Part shown: positions 44,431-53,596 of the stretch, in pieces
How positions within the stretch are numbered: the first letter of the stretch is position 1
How the letters are laid out: every line of letters starts with the position of its first letter
From: CAXWPM01 sp965206125
GTDB lineage: Bacteria > Acidobacteriota > Terriglobia > 20CM-2-55-15
NCBI GenBank assembly: GCA_965206125.1
Contig: CBDBIN010000042.1
Coordinates: forward strand, 1-64,000
Direction of reading: 5' to 3'
DNA length: 64,000 bases
The notes under the pieces: model-generated
What the model saw: the letters and a program-made list of their open reading frames with translations, nothing else
What the model was told of the DNA's origin: nothing
The model's database searches: none
Program-made: the position numbers and the translations under genes

Positions 44431-47352
44431 CTACCAGTTGAAGCGGAGGGATCCGTTGAGTGATCGCGCGTCCCGGGCCCGAGTCGGCTTCCCAAAGAAC
44501 GGCGAGGTCATCACGCCGCTGAAGCTCTGGAAGTTGACGTTGTTGAGCAGGTTCTGAGCCCGCACCGAGATCGTCATCCGGAGTCCGGTCCGCTGACCAT
44601 AATAGCCGCCACCCGCTACCGGACCGGTTGTCCCGCCTTCAGCGATCTCGACGCGATCGGACCGGAGCTGGACGGATTTGGACAAGTCCATGCTCATCGA
44701 AAAGGAGCCGGGGCCCGTCAGCGAGTTCCTGGGTACTCCGGCAGGGCGGTCATTCGTGTTTGTGTCCCGGTTGTCGTCCTTGCCCGTGCGGAGCGAATAC
44801 GGGTTGCCGCTGTTCCAGTTCAAGCCCGTATTGGCGTTGATGTTAAAGGGAAGGCGCACGTTGAATGACGAATTGATCCGGTGCGCGGAACCGAAACGGC
44901 CCCACTCGGAAGCAAGATCGTAGTTATCCGCCGGAAGACTGAATGACATGCCGAAGGTATCGCTGTAGTTCGAGCTATACGTGTAGCTGCCGTTGATATT
45001 GACGAAGCTCAAGCGTCGCCGCCAACCGAGACGGATGTTGTGGTTACTCGAGTTTCCCGAAGACTCCAGGACGTTGATGTTGCCCCGGGTCGGATCAGGT
45101 CGGACACATGTCGTGCGGTCCTGGTCCGAAGTACAGGATTTCGGGGTAGAAGAACGAATGTCGAGAGGCGCGTTGATGTTCCGGCTGCGGAACCGATGGA
45201 CGCCACGGTCGAACTTGTACGAACCTGTCACCGTCACGCCGCCTGGTATTTCGGTTTCGATCGAGACTTCGGAAATCCATGAATATGGCGCAGTCAGGTC
45301 GGCCGCCGCCATCCGTATGGCCGACCTCTGTCCCCGGACCTGGGCATCGACTTCTCCCTCAAAAGGGTTCGGGTACGAGGGATTCCGGATCACAAGCTCT
45401 TCCTGGCGGGTGCCGTCAAACTGGATCAACGAACGGTAGTCGCGCCGGCTCAACCTGTCATGGAAGATGCCGCTGCCTCCACGAAGGACGGTCCCCGACC
45501 CCAGCGAGTACGCAAATCCAAAGCGCGGGGCGAAGTTGTTGTAGTCGTCCAGATTCCTCTGGGTCTGATAGCGCACACCGAGACTCATCGTCAGCCGCTG
45601 GCTCATCCGAAAATCGGTCTGGAGGAACGCCGAACTCTCGAAATCGCTGGTGTTCAACTGCTGTTCGCCCTGGTTGACTGAGTAGCGAATCGGCCGACCG
45701 GCGGAGAAAGCACCTTCACAAGGATCTTCACCGGGGTCGACTTCGTCCGGGGATTGGCACTCCAGCCGCGAAAAAGTGAACGTGCCGTTGAAGCCGGACC
45801 GCACGTTCGCGTCCTCACTTTCGTAGTTGCCCTGGTAGCCGGCCCGTAGCGACATCACCTGTCCGGTGTACATCAGCAGGTTGCCGAACTCGTAGTTGCG
45901 GGTGAAGTTCACGCCGTGCCGATTCGCACCACCACCATTAAACGCGTCGGCGACTTGTATCCGAACGCCAGTATTCAGGGGATCGAAAATGTTGTGGCCT
46001 CCTCTGACTTGGAACTGGACTTCGTGGTTCAACCGGCTCGACAGGACCGCAGTTTCCTTGATCTGGAAGTTGAAGTTGTCGTTTTCCGAGTTGTACCCCT
46101 GCTCGGGCAGTCCGAAGCCGCCGACCCCGGTATTCTTGCTGTTTCTGGTCCCGTAGCTGTAGCTCACGTTGACGACGTGGTTCTCGGTTAGCTGCGCCGT
46201 CGCCCGCATCGTGAAACCACGATCGATGGTGGGCTTGACGATGGCATCGTCGATCAATCCGTTCAGCGTGACCGCCCGGAGCGTATCGCCGTCTTCGTTC
46301 GTGTTATTCCGCATGCTGAACGTGAGCGTCAGCCGGTTGCGGATGATCGGACCACTTACGTTTGTCGAGAAGTTTCGCCGCTGGTACGGCGGGCGAGATG
46401 CCGCGAAGAAATTGCGCGCGTCGAGCGACTCGTCGGCGAAGTTGAACGAGGCGTCGCCGTTGAATCGGCCGGTGCCGCCGCGGGTGATGATCTCGGTCCG
46501 TCCCCGGCTCTGGTTACTCTGCTCGGACGTGAAGGAGTTCTCGTTGATACGGATCTCCTGGATCTCGTCGCGATTCGGCATCCGGCCACCGCCGAAACCG
46601 TCGATGACAATTCCACCACCGCCACCACGGCCACCACCGCGACCACCGCGCTCACCGCCGCCGCGACCACCAAACCCGCCGGGAGGACCTCCACCGAAAC
46701 CGCCGCCGCCACCGGCCGGACTGCGCAAATCGGCCAGGTATTCCCTAAGCTCGTCTTCATCTTCTGGCAGGTCGCTGTTCAGTTCTGCGAAGTCGGCCGC
46801 AGACATCGATCCGGTAAGCGCAGTCCGCTGTGCGGGGTTCAGGAACTTAAGCGCCGCGAGCAGCAGCTGGTCTTCGAGTGCGCGAATCTGGGGTTCGATC
46901 GCCTCGGTATTCCCGCCGTTGGCGTCGAGCATGGATTCAAGCGCGCGCACGTGGTCGTCGTAGACAGACTGGACCTGGGTCTCCTGATCAAACGTCAGGG
47001 GTGGCGCGCCGGAAGCGTTCAGCGTCTCCTGCAGGCCCTCCACTCCTTCGTCCAGAAGCTTTCGCGCCGTTTCCGCGCGGAGCAGGGCGCTCGACTGCGA
47101 CTGGGTCAGGATATCGCCAGCCTGAGTGATCGCGACGCCCCTCTGGCCGCCGTTCGCCGCCGCTTCGGCAACGATCGGACGGAGCGCGCGCTCCTGTTCC
47201 TGGGTCAATGGCTCTGCGGTATCCGCCAGGAGTCCCCGGATCTCATCGAGAATCTGGTTCGCCTGGGCGCCCGGCGCCAGGTTGTCCTGGGCCAATGCGA
47301 GGCCAGGAAGGGAAATCAAGACGAGCACGAGGCTCAAGACAGTCTTCTGCAT
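44431..47352 (-). CDS. TonB-dependent-receptor-like outer-membrane barrel with LTxxQ N-terminus
   Basis: The 973-residue protein has a signal peptide (1-21), a helical region (22-215) with three LTxxQ-like motifs (LTQEQ, LTFDQ, LNPAQ) as in Spy/CpxP, a Gly-rich linker (about 213-250), a plug-like strand segment (EIQEIRINENSFTSEQSNQSRGRTEI) and a long beta-barrel ending in Trp (SLNGSLRFNW), as expected for BAM-assembled outer-membrane proteins. No TonB box was found. Large Oar-like receptors are typical of Acidobacteriota; the Spy-like domain takes the place of the usual carboxypeptidase-like domain. Substrate unknown. Confidence 0.85.
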   Translation of the reverse strand: MQKTVLSLVLVLISLPGLALAQDNLAPGAQANQILDEIRGLLADTAEPLTQEQERALRPIVAEAAANGGQRGVAITQAGDILTQSQSSALLRAETARKLLDEGVEGLQETLNASGAPPLTFDQETQVQSVYDDHVRALESMLDANGGNTEAIEPQIRALEDQLLLAALKFLNPAQRTALTGSMSAADFAELNSDLPEDEDELREYLADLRSPAGGGGGFGGGPPGGFGGRGGGERGGRGGGRGGGGGIVIDGFGGGRMPNRDEIQEIRINENSFTSEQSNQSRGRTEIITRGGTGRFNGDASFNFADESLDARNFFAASRPPYQRRNFSTNVSGPIIRNRLTLTFSMRNNTNEDGDTLRAVTLNGLIDDAIVKPTIDRGFTMRATAQLTENHVVNVSYSYGTRNSKNTGVGGFGLPEQGYNSENDNFNFQIKETAVLSSRLNHEVQFQVRGGHNIFDPLNTGVRIQVADAFNGGGANRHGVNFTRNYEFGNLLMYTGQVMSLRAGYQGNYESEDANVRSGFNGTFTFSRLECQSPDEVDPGEDPCEGAFSAGRPIRYSVNQGEQQLNTSDFESSAFLQTDFRMSQRLTMSLGVRYQTQRNLDDYNNFAPRFGFAYSLGSGTVLRGGSGIFHDRLSRRDYRSLIQFDGTRQEELVIRNPSYPNPFEGEVDAQVRGQRSAIRMAAADLTAPYSWISEVSIETEIPGGVTVTGSYKFDRGVHRFRSRNINAPLDIRSSTPKSCTSDQDRTTCVRPDPTRGNINVLESSGNSSNHNIRLGWRRRLSFVNINGSYTYSSNYSDTFGMSFSLPADNYDLASEWGRFGSAHRINSSFNVRLPFNINANTGLNWNSGNPYSLRTGKDDNRDTNTNDRPAGVPRNSLTGPGSFSMSMDLSKSVQLRSDRVEIAEGGTTGPVAGGGYYGQRTGLRMTISVRAQNLLNNVNFQSFSGVMTSPFFGKPTRARDARSLNGSLRFNW

Positions 47353-47625
47353 AGGGAGTCTCTTATCAGCTAACTTATTATTGTTGCGAACTTTAAATTA
47401 AGAATCTCATTCGTGGCGGACTGACCGGTCCGGTGCACCTCAAATCGCGTTGGACGGGCCAAGCTACCCACCACCATCCCAGGCTCACAAAACCAGGGGC
47501 AAAATCCCCGAAGTCGCGACCCACGAATAACTTCCTGAGGTTAACGGAGGGTTGTGGCAGGGTCAAGTAACAGTTGTGTATCAAATCGGGTGACCCGGAT
47601 TCCGGTTCCTGCTACTCTCACCGCC

Positions 47626-48373
47626 ATGCGTGGACTGATACAAGACCTCCGCTACGCCGCCCGATTCCTGGTTCGGGCCCCCGAAACGGCCCTGATCGCC
47701 GTTTTTACCCTCGCTCTGGGGATCGGAGCGACGACGGCGGTCTGGAGCCTGCTCGACCGCGTCCTGCTTGCGCCCTTGCCCTACCCGGACCCGGACCGGG
47801 TGGTCCGCATCTACGAGGTTCTGGACGGGGCGGAACCCATAACGATCATGTCCGCACCCAACTTCCTGGCATACCGCTCGGAAAACACCACGTTCCAGTC
47901 CCTGGCTGCCTTCCAGAACAGACAGTTCGACTACCGGGACGGAGACCAGCCTGAAACGCTCACGGCCGCTTTCGTCACGGCGGGTTACTTCAATGTTCTC
48001 GGATTTGAACCCATCCTCGGGCGCGTCTTTTCCGAAGACGAGGAACGGGGAAACGATCGGGTCGTGATCGTTAGCCACGACGTTTGGCGCCGGCACCTGG
48101 GGGCCGACCCGGAAATCGTCGGCCGACTGATCACGCTAAACGACAGGGGCTACACGGTCGTTGGCGTCATGCTCGCGGAGTTGGAACACCCTGAAGGCAA
48201 CGACGCCGGCTTGTGGGCACCCGCTCCGCTCTATTCGGTCGATTCCGCCCGCGCCCGATGGCTATCGGTCATCGGTCGAATGAAGGCCGACATCAGGATC
48301 CCGGAGGCAGCGGCGGATCTGGCGGTTATCGGTGCGCGGCTCGCCGAGCGTTTTCCGGTCGCGAACACCAACG
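47626..48373 (+). pseudogene. ADOP/MacB-type permease, N-terminal part, cut by an IS6-family element
   Basis: From ATG 47626 the frame encodes the N-terminal transmembrane helix and periplasmic core domain of an orphan MacB permease (MRGLIQDLRYAARFLVRAP, FTLALGIGATTAVWSLLDRVLL, PLPYPDPDRVV, VVIVSHDVWRRHLGADPEIVG). It stops being permease at 48373, exactly where the IS6 left inverted repeat begins. No continuation appears on the other side of the element, so a deletion accompanied or followed insertion. Confidence 0.88.
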
Positions 48374-49201
48374 GGTTCTGGTGCAGACAGCCCAAGGGAA
48401 TTGGCGATAATGGGATATGGCGCATCGCAAAACGAAACGGAATCCTCTATTTGCCGGACGTTGGTTCGAAGACGACATCATTCTCCTCTGCCTTCGCTGG
48501 TATTTTCGCTTCAAACTCAGCTACCGGGATTTGGTCGTGATTCTTGGTGAGCGGGGCTTGTCGATTTCGCACACCACAATCTTGCGTTGGGTGGTTCGCT
48601 ATGCCGAAACGTGCGAAAAGCGCTGGCGCCGATTCGAGCGACCGGTAGGAGGAAGCTGGCGAGTCGATGAAACGTTCATCAAGGTTCGGGGCCAGTGGAT
48701 GTATCTGTACCGCGCCGTGGATGGACAGGGCAACACCGTGGAGTTCTATCTGAGTCGAACACGCGGCATTGCGGCAGCGAAGGCATTCTTTCGCAAGGCA
48801 CTGAAGCATCATCCGGAGCCACACAGCATCACCCTGGATGGCCACCGGCCGAGCCATAGCGCGCTACGTCGCATGGGAATGAACGGGGAGTTCAACTTCC
48901 GGGGACGGAACCCGGTGAAGATTCGTTGCTGTCAATACCTGAACAACGTGGTGGAGCAGGACCACCGCCGGGTGAAGGGGCGATTGCGGCCGATGTTGGG
49001 ATTCAAGACGTTCTACAATGCGCGACGGGTGATTACCGGCATCGAGCTGGCGCAGAAGATCCACAAACGCCAGTTCGCAATTCCGATCACATTGCAGTCG
49101 AATCCTGCGGTGATCTGGCGTCACGTCATGGCAGCATAGTCCGCATCGCTGCGGCACACTCCTGGTCTTATCGCTCCGACAATCCTATCTGCACCAGAAC
49201 C
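48374..49201 (+). mobile_element. IS6-family insertion sequence, complete
   Basis: The 828-bp element has terminal inverted repeats GGTTCTGGTGCAGA at 48374-48387 and its complement at 49188-49201. It holds one transposase gene. The flanking 8-mers (CACCAACG left, CCTGCATG right) do not match, so the expected 8-bp target duplication is absent, consistent with an adjacent deletion or recombination between copies. A partial relative lies at 62059. Confidence 0.9.
48417..49139 (+). CDS. IS6-family transposase
   Basis: The 240-residue DDE transposase has an N-terminal helix-turn-helix (LSISHTTILRWVVRYA) and the triad in context: Asp in WRVDETFIKV, Asp in TLDGHRPSHSALR and Glu in NNVVEQDHRRVKGR, followed by the family motif RPMLGFKTFYNARR. 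Length and motifs are normal, so it may be active. It replicates by a copy-in mechanism that yields cointegrates. Confidence 0.95.
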   Translation: MAHRKTKRNPLFAGRWFEDDIILLCLRWYFRFKLSYRDLVVILGERGLSISHTTILRWVVRYAETCEKRWRRFERPVGGSWRVDETFIKVRGQWMYLYRAVDGQGNTVEFYLSRTRGIAAAKAFFRKALKHHPEPHSITLDGHRPSHSALRRMGMNGEFNFRGRNPVKIRCCQYLNNVVEQDHRRVKGRLRPMLGFKTFYNARRVITGIELAQKIHKRQFAIPITLQSNPAVIWRHVMAA

Positions 49202-49258
49202 CCTGCATGGTTTTCCGGTGCAGACTGCGGGGTCTACAGTTATTCGTTCGAACTTCAT

Positions 49259-49642
49259 TTATGTGCCTTGGGCAGGAGCTATCCAATTATAGCAAGGGCA
49301 CTGAGAACAAACTGCGAACAAGACTTCGTTAACTTGGCATCGCGGCCATTCATGGCTCGTCGTGTCGAGCCTTTGGCCGCAGTTGCGGCTCCAGGTCGAC
49401 CACCTTGCTGCCCGGCGAACCTCGGGTAACCACTTCCGCCCGTTGGCTTGTTCAAGGTCCTCAATATCGAGCCGCTGAAGTTCATGCTTGATACGAAAGG
49501 CCTCACGCTCAAACTTTATCGCAGCCTTGAGCACCGGGGCTTTCGGCGGCAATCCCAGCCGTAACTTGAGGGCGACCTCGGACAGGCTCGCGTGGGTCCG
49601 GGCGACCGTTCTGAGCAGGCCCGGTCGTTCGTCTTCAGTCAT
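49259..49642 (-). CDS. Hypothetical helical protein, doubtful
   Basis: From ATG 49642, 127 codons are open. The first 85 residues look like real protein (TEDERPGLLRTVARTHASLSEVALKLRLGLPPKAPVLKAAIKFEREAFRIKHELQRLDIEDLEQANG), rich in Leu/Lys/Glu helices; the last part (after about 49380) loses that character and may be a shifted frame. No family recognised. It is divergent from the deoxyribosyltransferase-like gene. Confidence 0.3.
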   Translation of the reverse strand: MTEDERPGLLRTVARTHASLSEVALKLRLGLPPKAPVLKAAIKFEREAFRIKHELQRLDIEDLEQANGRKWLPEVRRAARWSTWSRNCGQRLDTTSHEWPRCQVNEVLFAVCSQCPCYNWIAPAQGT

Positions 49643-49774
49643 GTTTGCCGGAATTGTAGATAATAGGCACGATATTCTGAAACCTATTTTGCCGATCTGG
49701 GAAGGCCACCGCCTGCGATCGACCCGTTGCGCTGGCGGATGAATTCGCGGATGCTTAAGTACCGGGCCTCGCAC

Positions 49775-50281
49775 ATGACATCGAAGAAGACGCTGTATCT
49801 GGCCAATCCCTATGGTTTCTCCCTGCAGCAGCGCGCGGGGCCATTGGGAGGGATTGTAGCGGCTCTGGAGGCGCTGGGGGCCGAAGTCTGGGAGCCGTTC
49901 GGGCGCAACAACCAGATTGACCGGGTCGGCCCGGGTTGGGCCTATGAGATCGGTCAGGCGGATCTGCGGGACGTGCGGCAGGCCGAGGGGATGTTCGCGG
50001 TGGTCAACGGTTGTCCCCCGGACGAGGGAGTGATGGTGGAACTGGGCATGGCGATTGCCTGGGAGAAGCCGGTGTTCCTATTCCGGGACGATTTTCGCCG
50101 CTGCACCGACAGCGAGGTCTATCCCCTCAACTTGATGTTGTTTACGGGTCTGCCGGAGACGGGGTGGGAAGCCTACTGGTACGATTCGGTTGAAGAAATC
50201 GCCGAACCCGGCAAGGCGCTCGTGCGATGGCTGAAGGACGGCGTGTTGCCTGCATCACCTCCGCTCGGGGGTCCGGAATAG
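49775..50281 (+). CDS. Nucleoside 2-deoxyribosyltransferase-like protein
   Basis: The 168-residue product, from ATG 49775 (an ATG at 49751 is possible), has the family pattern LYLANPYGFS at the N-terminus and the active-site block NGCPPDEGVMVELGMAIAWEKPVFLFRDD, where Asp and Glu correspond to the nucleophile region. Such enzymes swap or remove bases from nucleosides. It stands alone beside an IS element, between decayed genes. Confidence 0.75.
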   Translation: MTSKKTLYLANPYGFSLQQRAGPLGGIVAALEALGAEVWEPFGRNNQIDRVGPGWAYEIGQADLRDVRQAEGMFAVVNGCPPDEGVMVELGMAIAWEKPVFLFRDDFRRCTDSEVYPLNLMLFTGLPETGWEAYWYDSVEEIAEPGKALVRWLKDGVLPASPPLGGPE

Positions 50282-50870
50282 AACCGGGAACAGGCGGGAA
50301 GACGTACAGGGTCGCGGTCAATAAATGAATAAGTACCGTTTGAATGGGGCAGGATCGAGGGCGCGTCCGCCAGATTCATGGTATTTCGCTTCGCATTGCG
50401 AACGCCCCCTCGACGCATCGGTCCGACAGAGAACAATCGTCTATGGAAGCGTCTCATCAAACGGCCGTTTGATGAGATGTCCTTTCGCCCCGGAGCAGGC
50501 CGTGTCGTTTCTGCACTTCCGAGTCTCAATAGGCCATCTCATGATTCATAGTCTTGGAAACTCGATTCCTAAGCGCGCCAATGAGACAATGCGGGCAAGA
50601 CGAGGGAAATTTCCGTTTTCAGAAGGGTTTACGCGCGATCCTATGTCGCATCGCGTGCCTTTGTTGGAATAGAACCGTTTTGGAAGGCCGCGAAAAGAGG
50701 CATTCAGGGGGCCTACTTCTTCGAAGGGAAGTGCCTTAAATGCAGCGACTCACAGGCATGGGCGATAAAATACAATCGCACGGCGCCCTTTTAAGATGAA
50801 CTGCGAAAAACACTGGAATCCGTTTTGGAAGCAGCAAGGTCCCCAGTTCGAATCTGGGCGCCCCGCCGCA
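50282..50870. other. Intergenic region with palindrome and tRNA-like T-arm, no gene seen
   Basis: About 590 bases without a credible reading frame. It holds a perfect 26-bp palindrome (50452-50477) and, near 50838-50862, a T-arm-like segment (CCCAG-TTCGAAT-CTGGG followed by CGCCCCG) that looks like the 3' end of a tRNA whose other parts are missing, as left behind by integration at a tRNA gene. Confidence 0.45.
50452..50477. repeat. Perfect 26-bp palindrome
   Basis: TCTCATCAAACGG is followed directly by its reverse complement CCGTTTGATGAGA with no loop. It may be a regulatory or junction site; too short an arm and no T-run for a normal terminator. Confidence 0.6.
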
Positions 50871-51956
50871 TCAAGCCCTTCTAGCCTGAATCCGTTCTTC
50901 CGCCGTGGGAGTGGTCCGGTAAGCGCCCCGCTCCGGGGTCCGTTTCAACACTCCCGAAGCGATCCAATTTTGGAACGTGGATCGCGGTATGCCGTGCTCG
51001 ATGAGCTCCCGGGCGGTGATCCGGCGGGGCCGTCGTTTCAGTTTCCGCGGCGGCGATTTCGCTTGCCGCGTCATTGCAGTCTTCAGACGACTCTTTGTTT
51101 GCCGGCGACTCCCGGCCACGGAACGCTTCGCCGGTCTGTCCGCTTTTTTCGAACCCTTATCCGACCGGGAGGAAGAGCCGCCGACCTTCGGGCCGGAACG
51201 TGGCATCTCACGGATCCCCTCGTCGTCGGAATCGGCAATGTCGATTCCGAAAATACTGGACAGAGAGCCGGCATCCAGGATCTGCGCCTTCAAACCTTCG
51301 GTGAGTTCACTCAATGCCCCGCCGCGGCCCGCTTGGGCCACCAGGTCCATGGGATCCACACCGCGCAACACGAATAACATCTCCGGCGCATGATCGAGGC
51401 GGGCTCCGATTCCGTACAACACGGCCGCCACGTGCTTGCACATTGCCGCCCAGTCCGGACACGAACAGGTCAGCTCGATTTCGCGGGGTGACGGGAACAG
51501 GCCCGTATCGCGCCGCGCCAAAATTTTCATCACCCCCTTCGAAAACCTCCCCTGTAACAGCTCCACCACCGAGTCGATCTTGCCCGCGCACTGGCCTACC
51601 AGATCTTTCCAGCGGGCTTTCCGGGCCCGTCGGATCGCGATGTCGACTGCATAAATGGACGACCCGCTGACGAGCGCCGCAACCTGTCCCTTGTCGATTC
51701 TCAAGTCGATGACCGAACCGTTTCGGACATAGGTGCGGCCGCGCGGCAAGCGGTTGGCATAGTCGCTATAGGACTCAAGGTTGCCACACCATGCCTGACC
51801 CCAGAACGTCCGTGCGATCTTTTGTCCGTCGATGTTCACCGGATCGACCGATCGGCCCTTCTTCCGGAGCGCGGCGACCTCGCGAGCCGCCTGCCGTCGG
51901 CGCTGGGCGACAGTGATGTAGGGACGCCAGCCACCGTGGTTGTCGTCGTAGCCCAT
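50871..51956 (-). CDS. SWIM zinc-finger protein
   Basis: The 361-residue protein has a SWIM motif CSCPDWAAMCKH (CxCx6CxH) near residue 185, preceded by a conserved start region (FWGQAWCGNLESYSDYANRLPRGRTYVRNGSV). The C-terminal third is a Lys/Arg/Ser-rich linker ending in a helix-turn-helix-like segment (ITARELIEHGIPRSTFQNWIASGVLKR). SWIM proteins of this type are regularly encoded beside SNF2 helicases; only the tail of that helicase survives upstream (51975), so it is now an orphan. Confidence 0.88.
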   Translation of the reverse strand: MGYDDNHGGWRPYITVAQRRRQAAREVAALRKKGRSVDPVNIDGQKIARTFWGQAWCGNLESYSDYANRLPRGRTYVRNGSVIDLRIDKGQVAALVSGSSIYAVDIAIRRARKARWKDLVGQCAGKIDSVVELLQGRFSKGVMKILARRDTGLFPSPREIELTCSCPDWAAMCKHVAAVLYGIGARLDHAPEMLFVLRGVDPMDLVAQAGRGGALSELTEGLKAQILDAGSLSSIFGIDIADSDDEGIREMPRSGPKVGGSSSRSDKGSKKADRPAKRSVAGSRRQTKSRLKTAMTRQAKSPPRKLKRRPRRITARELIEHGIPRSTFQNWIASGVLKRTPERGAYRTTPTAEERIQARRA

Positions 51957-51974
51957 GTTTCCTTTCCCGAAGCG

Positions 51975-52312
51975 TTACATTTCTTCGAGCGTGCTGTGGA
52001 TGTCCAGGGAAACCAGGTCGAGAAGTTGCTTGTCGTCCAGTTCGGTCAACAGTTTGTCGGCGCCGCCTTCCAGCAGTTCGGTGGACATTTGTTTCTTGTC
52101 CGCTATCAGCAATTCTATCTTTTCTTCCACGGTCCCGCGGCATACGAAAGGATGCACCATCACGTTCTTTGTCTGGCCGATTCGAAATGCCCGGTCCGTG
52201 GCCTGGTTCTCGACTGCCGGGTTCCACCAGCGATCGAAGTGAATGACATGCGAAGCGGCGGTCAGATTGAGTCCGGTGCCCGCAGCCCTGAGCGAAAGAA
52301 CAAAGAACCCCA
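51975..52312 (-). pseudogene. SNF2-family helicase, C-terminal fragment
   Basis: About 110 codons remain: FFVLSLRAAGTGLNLTAASHVIHFDRWWNPAVENQATDRAFRIGQTKNV, i.e. helicase motifs V and VI (GLNLT, QATDRAFRIGQ) and the C-terminal helices to TAA at 51975. The rest of the gene is replaced by unrelated sequence at about 52312. It lies 18 bases upstream of the SWIM gene, the usual pair. Confidence 0.85.
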
Positions 52313-52517
52313 CGTCGTCGTCTTCCCCATGCTGACTCAGCACTACGCCATGCTTCAGCGGAACCTGCTCTACACCGGAATCACGCGCGGCAAGCGGCTT
52401 GTCGTGCTCGTTGGCCAGCGCAAGGCGGTCGCCATCGCGGTGAAGAACGTCTCCGGCCGGCGACGCTGGTCGAAGCTGGACGAATGGCTCGGCGATTCGC
52501 TTAGCCCAGCGCAATGA
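52313..52517 (+). pseudogene. RecD2-type helicase, C-terminal fragment
   Basis: On the plus strand the same junction carries PMLTQHYAMLQRNLLYTGITRGKRLVVLVGQRKAVAIAVKN, motif VI and the end of a RecD/UvrD-like helicase (UvrD_C_2 domain), closing at TGA 52517. About 650 upstream residues are missing. It abuts the SNF2 fragment in opposite orientation. Confidence 0.8.
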
Positions 52518-52663
52518 TATCCGGGTTAGTTGTGAATTCCGTCAAAGCTGTACAGGTGGGCACAACAAAATCAAAAACAATTCCAACGAATGAACTTCTT
52601 TCAGGTCAGACTCTAAGCTCTAATATCAGCTTACACACCAATCGCTTGCTTGGATTTTTTTGA

Positions 52664-53451
52664 ATGTCTATAAGAGTTTCCGTCCTGAGCAGTGGAAGTC
52701 GGGGTAACGCGACGTACATCCGGACCGACACGGCCCGCATGTTGATCGACTGCGGACTTGGTCCCAGGACCCTGGTGAACCGCCTCAGGGCCATCGGTGA
52801 GGACCCGGATCAAATCGATGTGGTGCTGATAACCCACGAGCACACCGATCACGTGGGGGTCTTGAGTCGATGGTGAAGAAATATTCGCTCGACGTGTTCA
52901 TGTCCGGCGGCACGATGGCTGGCAGCCGCGCGGACAGTTTTGAGATGGACGGGTCACGCATTGTCCCGATTGTTCCCGGGCAGCGCTTTACTGTTGGGGA
53001 TGTGGACATCGATACAGTCAGCGTTCCCCACGATGCCAGGGAGCCGACGGCTTTTTCAGTGCGCTACAAGGGAATCAAGGTGACTCAACTGACGGATTTG
53101 GGCTGGATTCCCGATCATGTAGCGGAGTTGATGAAGGGGAGTGACATTCTGATCCTGGAGTCGAATCACGATCTCGACATGCTCCGGATGGGACCCTATC
53201 CCTGGAGCCTGAAGGAAAGAGTGGCGGGTCGAAACGGACATCTTTCCAACGCGACCGTCGGCCGCTATCTCAGCGGCCCTTTCGACGGCCAGGCCCAGCA
53301 TATCGTGCTGGCCCATCTAAGCTCCAAGAACAACCACCCTGAAATCGCCCGGCAGGAGGCGTGTCGGGCGCTGTATGCGGGAGGCCTGGCCGAGGCTTCG
53401 GTCTCGCTGGCCTCACAGGACACTCCAACTACACCCATCGAACTAGGTTAG
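52664..53451 (+). pseudogene. Metallo-beta-lactamase-fold hydrolase (YycJ/WalJ-like), frameshifted
   Basis: From ATG 52664 the product reads SVLSSGSRGNATYI, MLIDCGLG and THEHTDHVG, the metal-binding core of the YycJ group. Inside a GGGGG run at about 52854-52858 a base seems missing; the frame resumes as VKKYSLDVFMSGGTMAG ... SNHDLDMLR ... LAHLSSKNNHPEIA. Restored length is about 262 residues, typical for the family. The homopolymer site makes a sequencing error likely. YycJ-like proteins are linked to DNA metabolism and cell-wall signalling. Confidence 0.8.
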
Positions 53452-53596
53452 TACCTCTACATTCAGATTCTGACCATTTGAGGCAGAAAATGAATGGGAG
53501 TCATGGAGTAGAAGTCAGAGCGAGTTGAGGAATGATAACGAGATGTTTGAGTTTCATTCCGGTGACGATGACTTGTTTACCGAAGAGGGTGAGGTA

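Noticed and set aside
46620..46720. CRISPR or microsatellite array in the receptor gene
   Set aside because: The short CCACC/CCGCC repetition simply encodes the Gly-rich linker of the receptor on the minus strand.
50806..50870. Complete tRNA gene
   Set aside because: Only a T-arm and one acceptor-side strand are present; no D-arm, anticodon stem or matching 5' acceptor strand.
51822..52517. 231-residue plus-strand protein
   Set aside because: Only its last ~65 residues are protein-like (RecD2 tail); the rest is antisense to the SNF2 and SWIM sequences.
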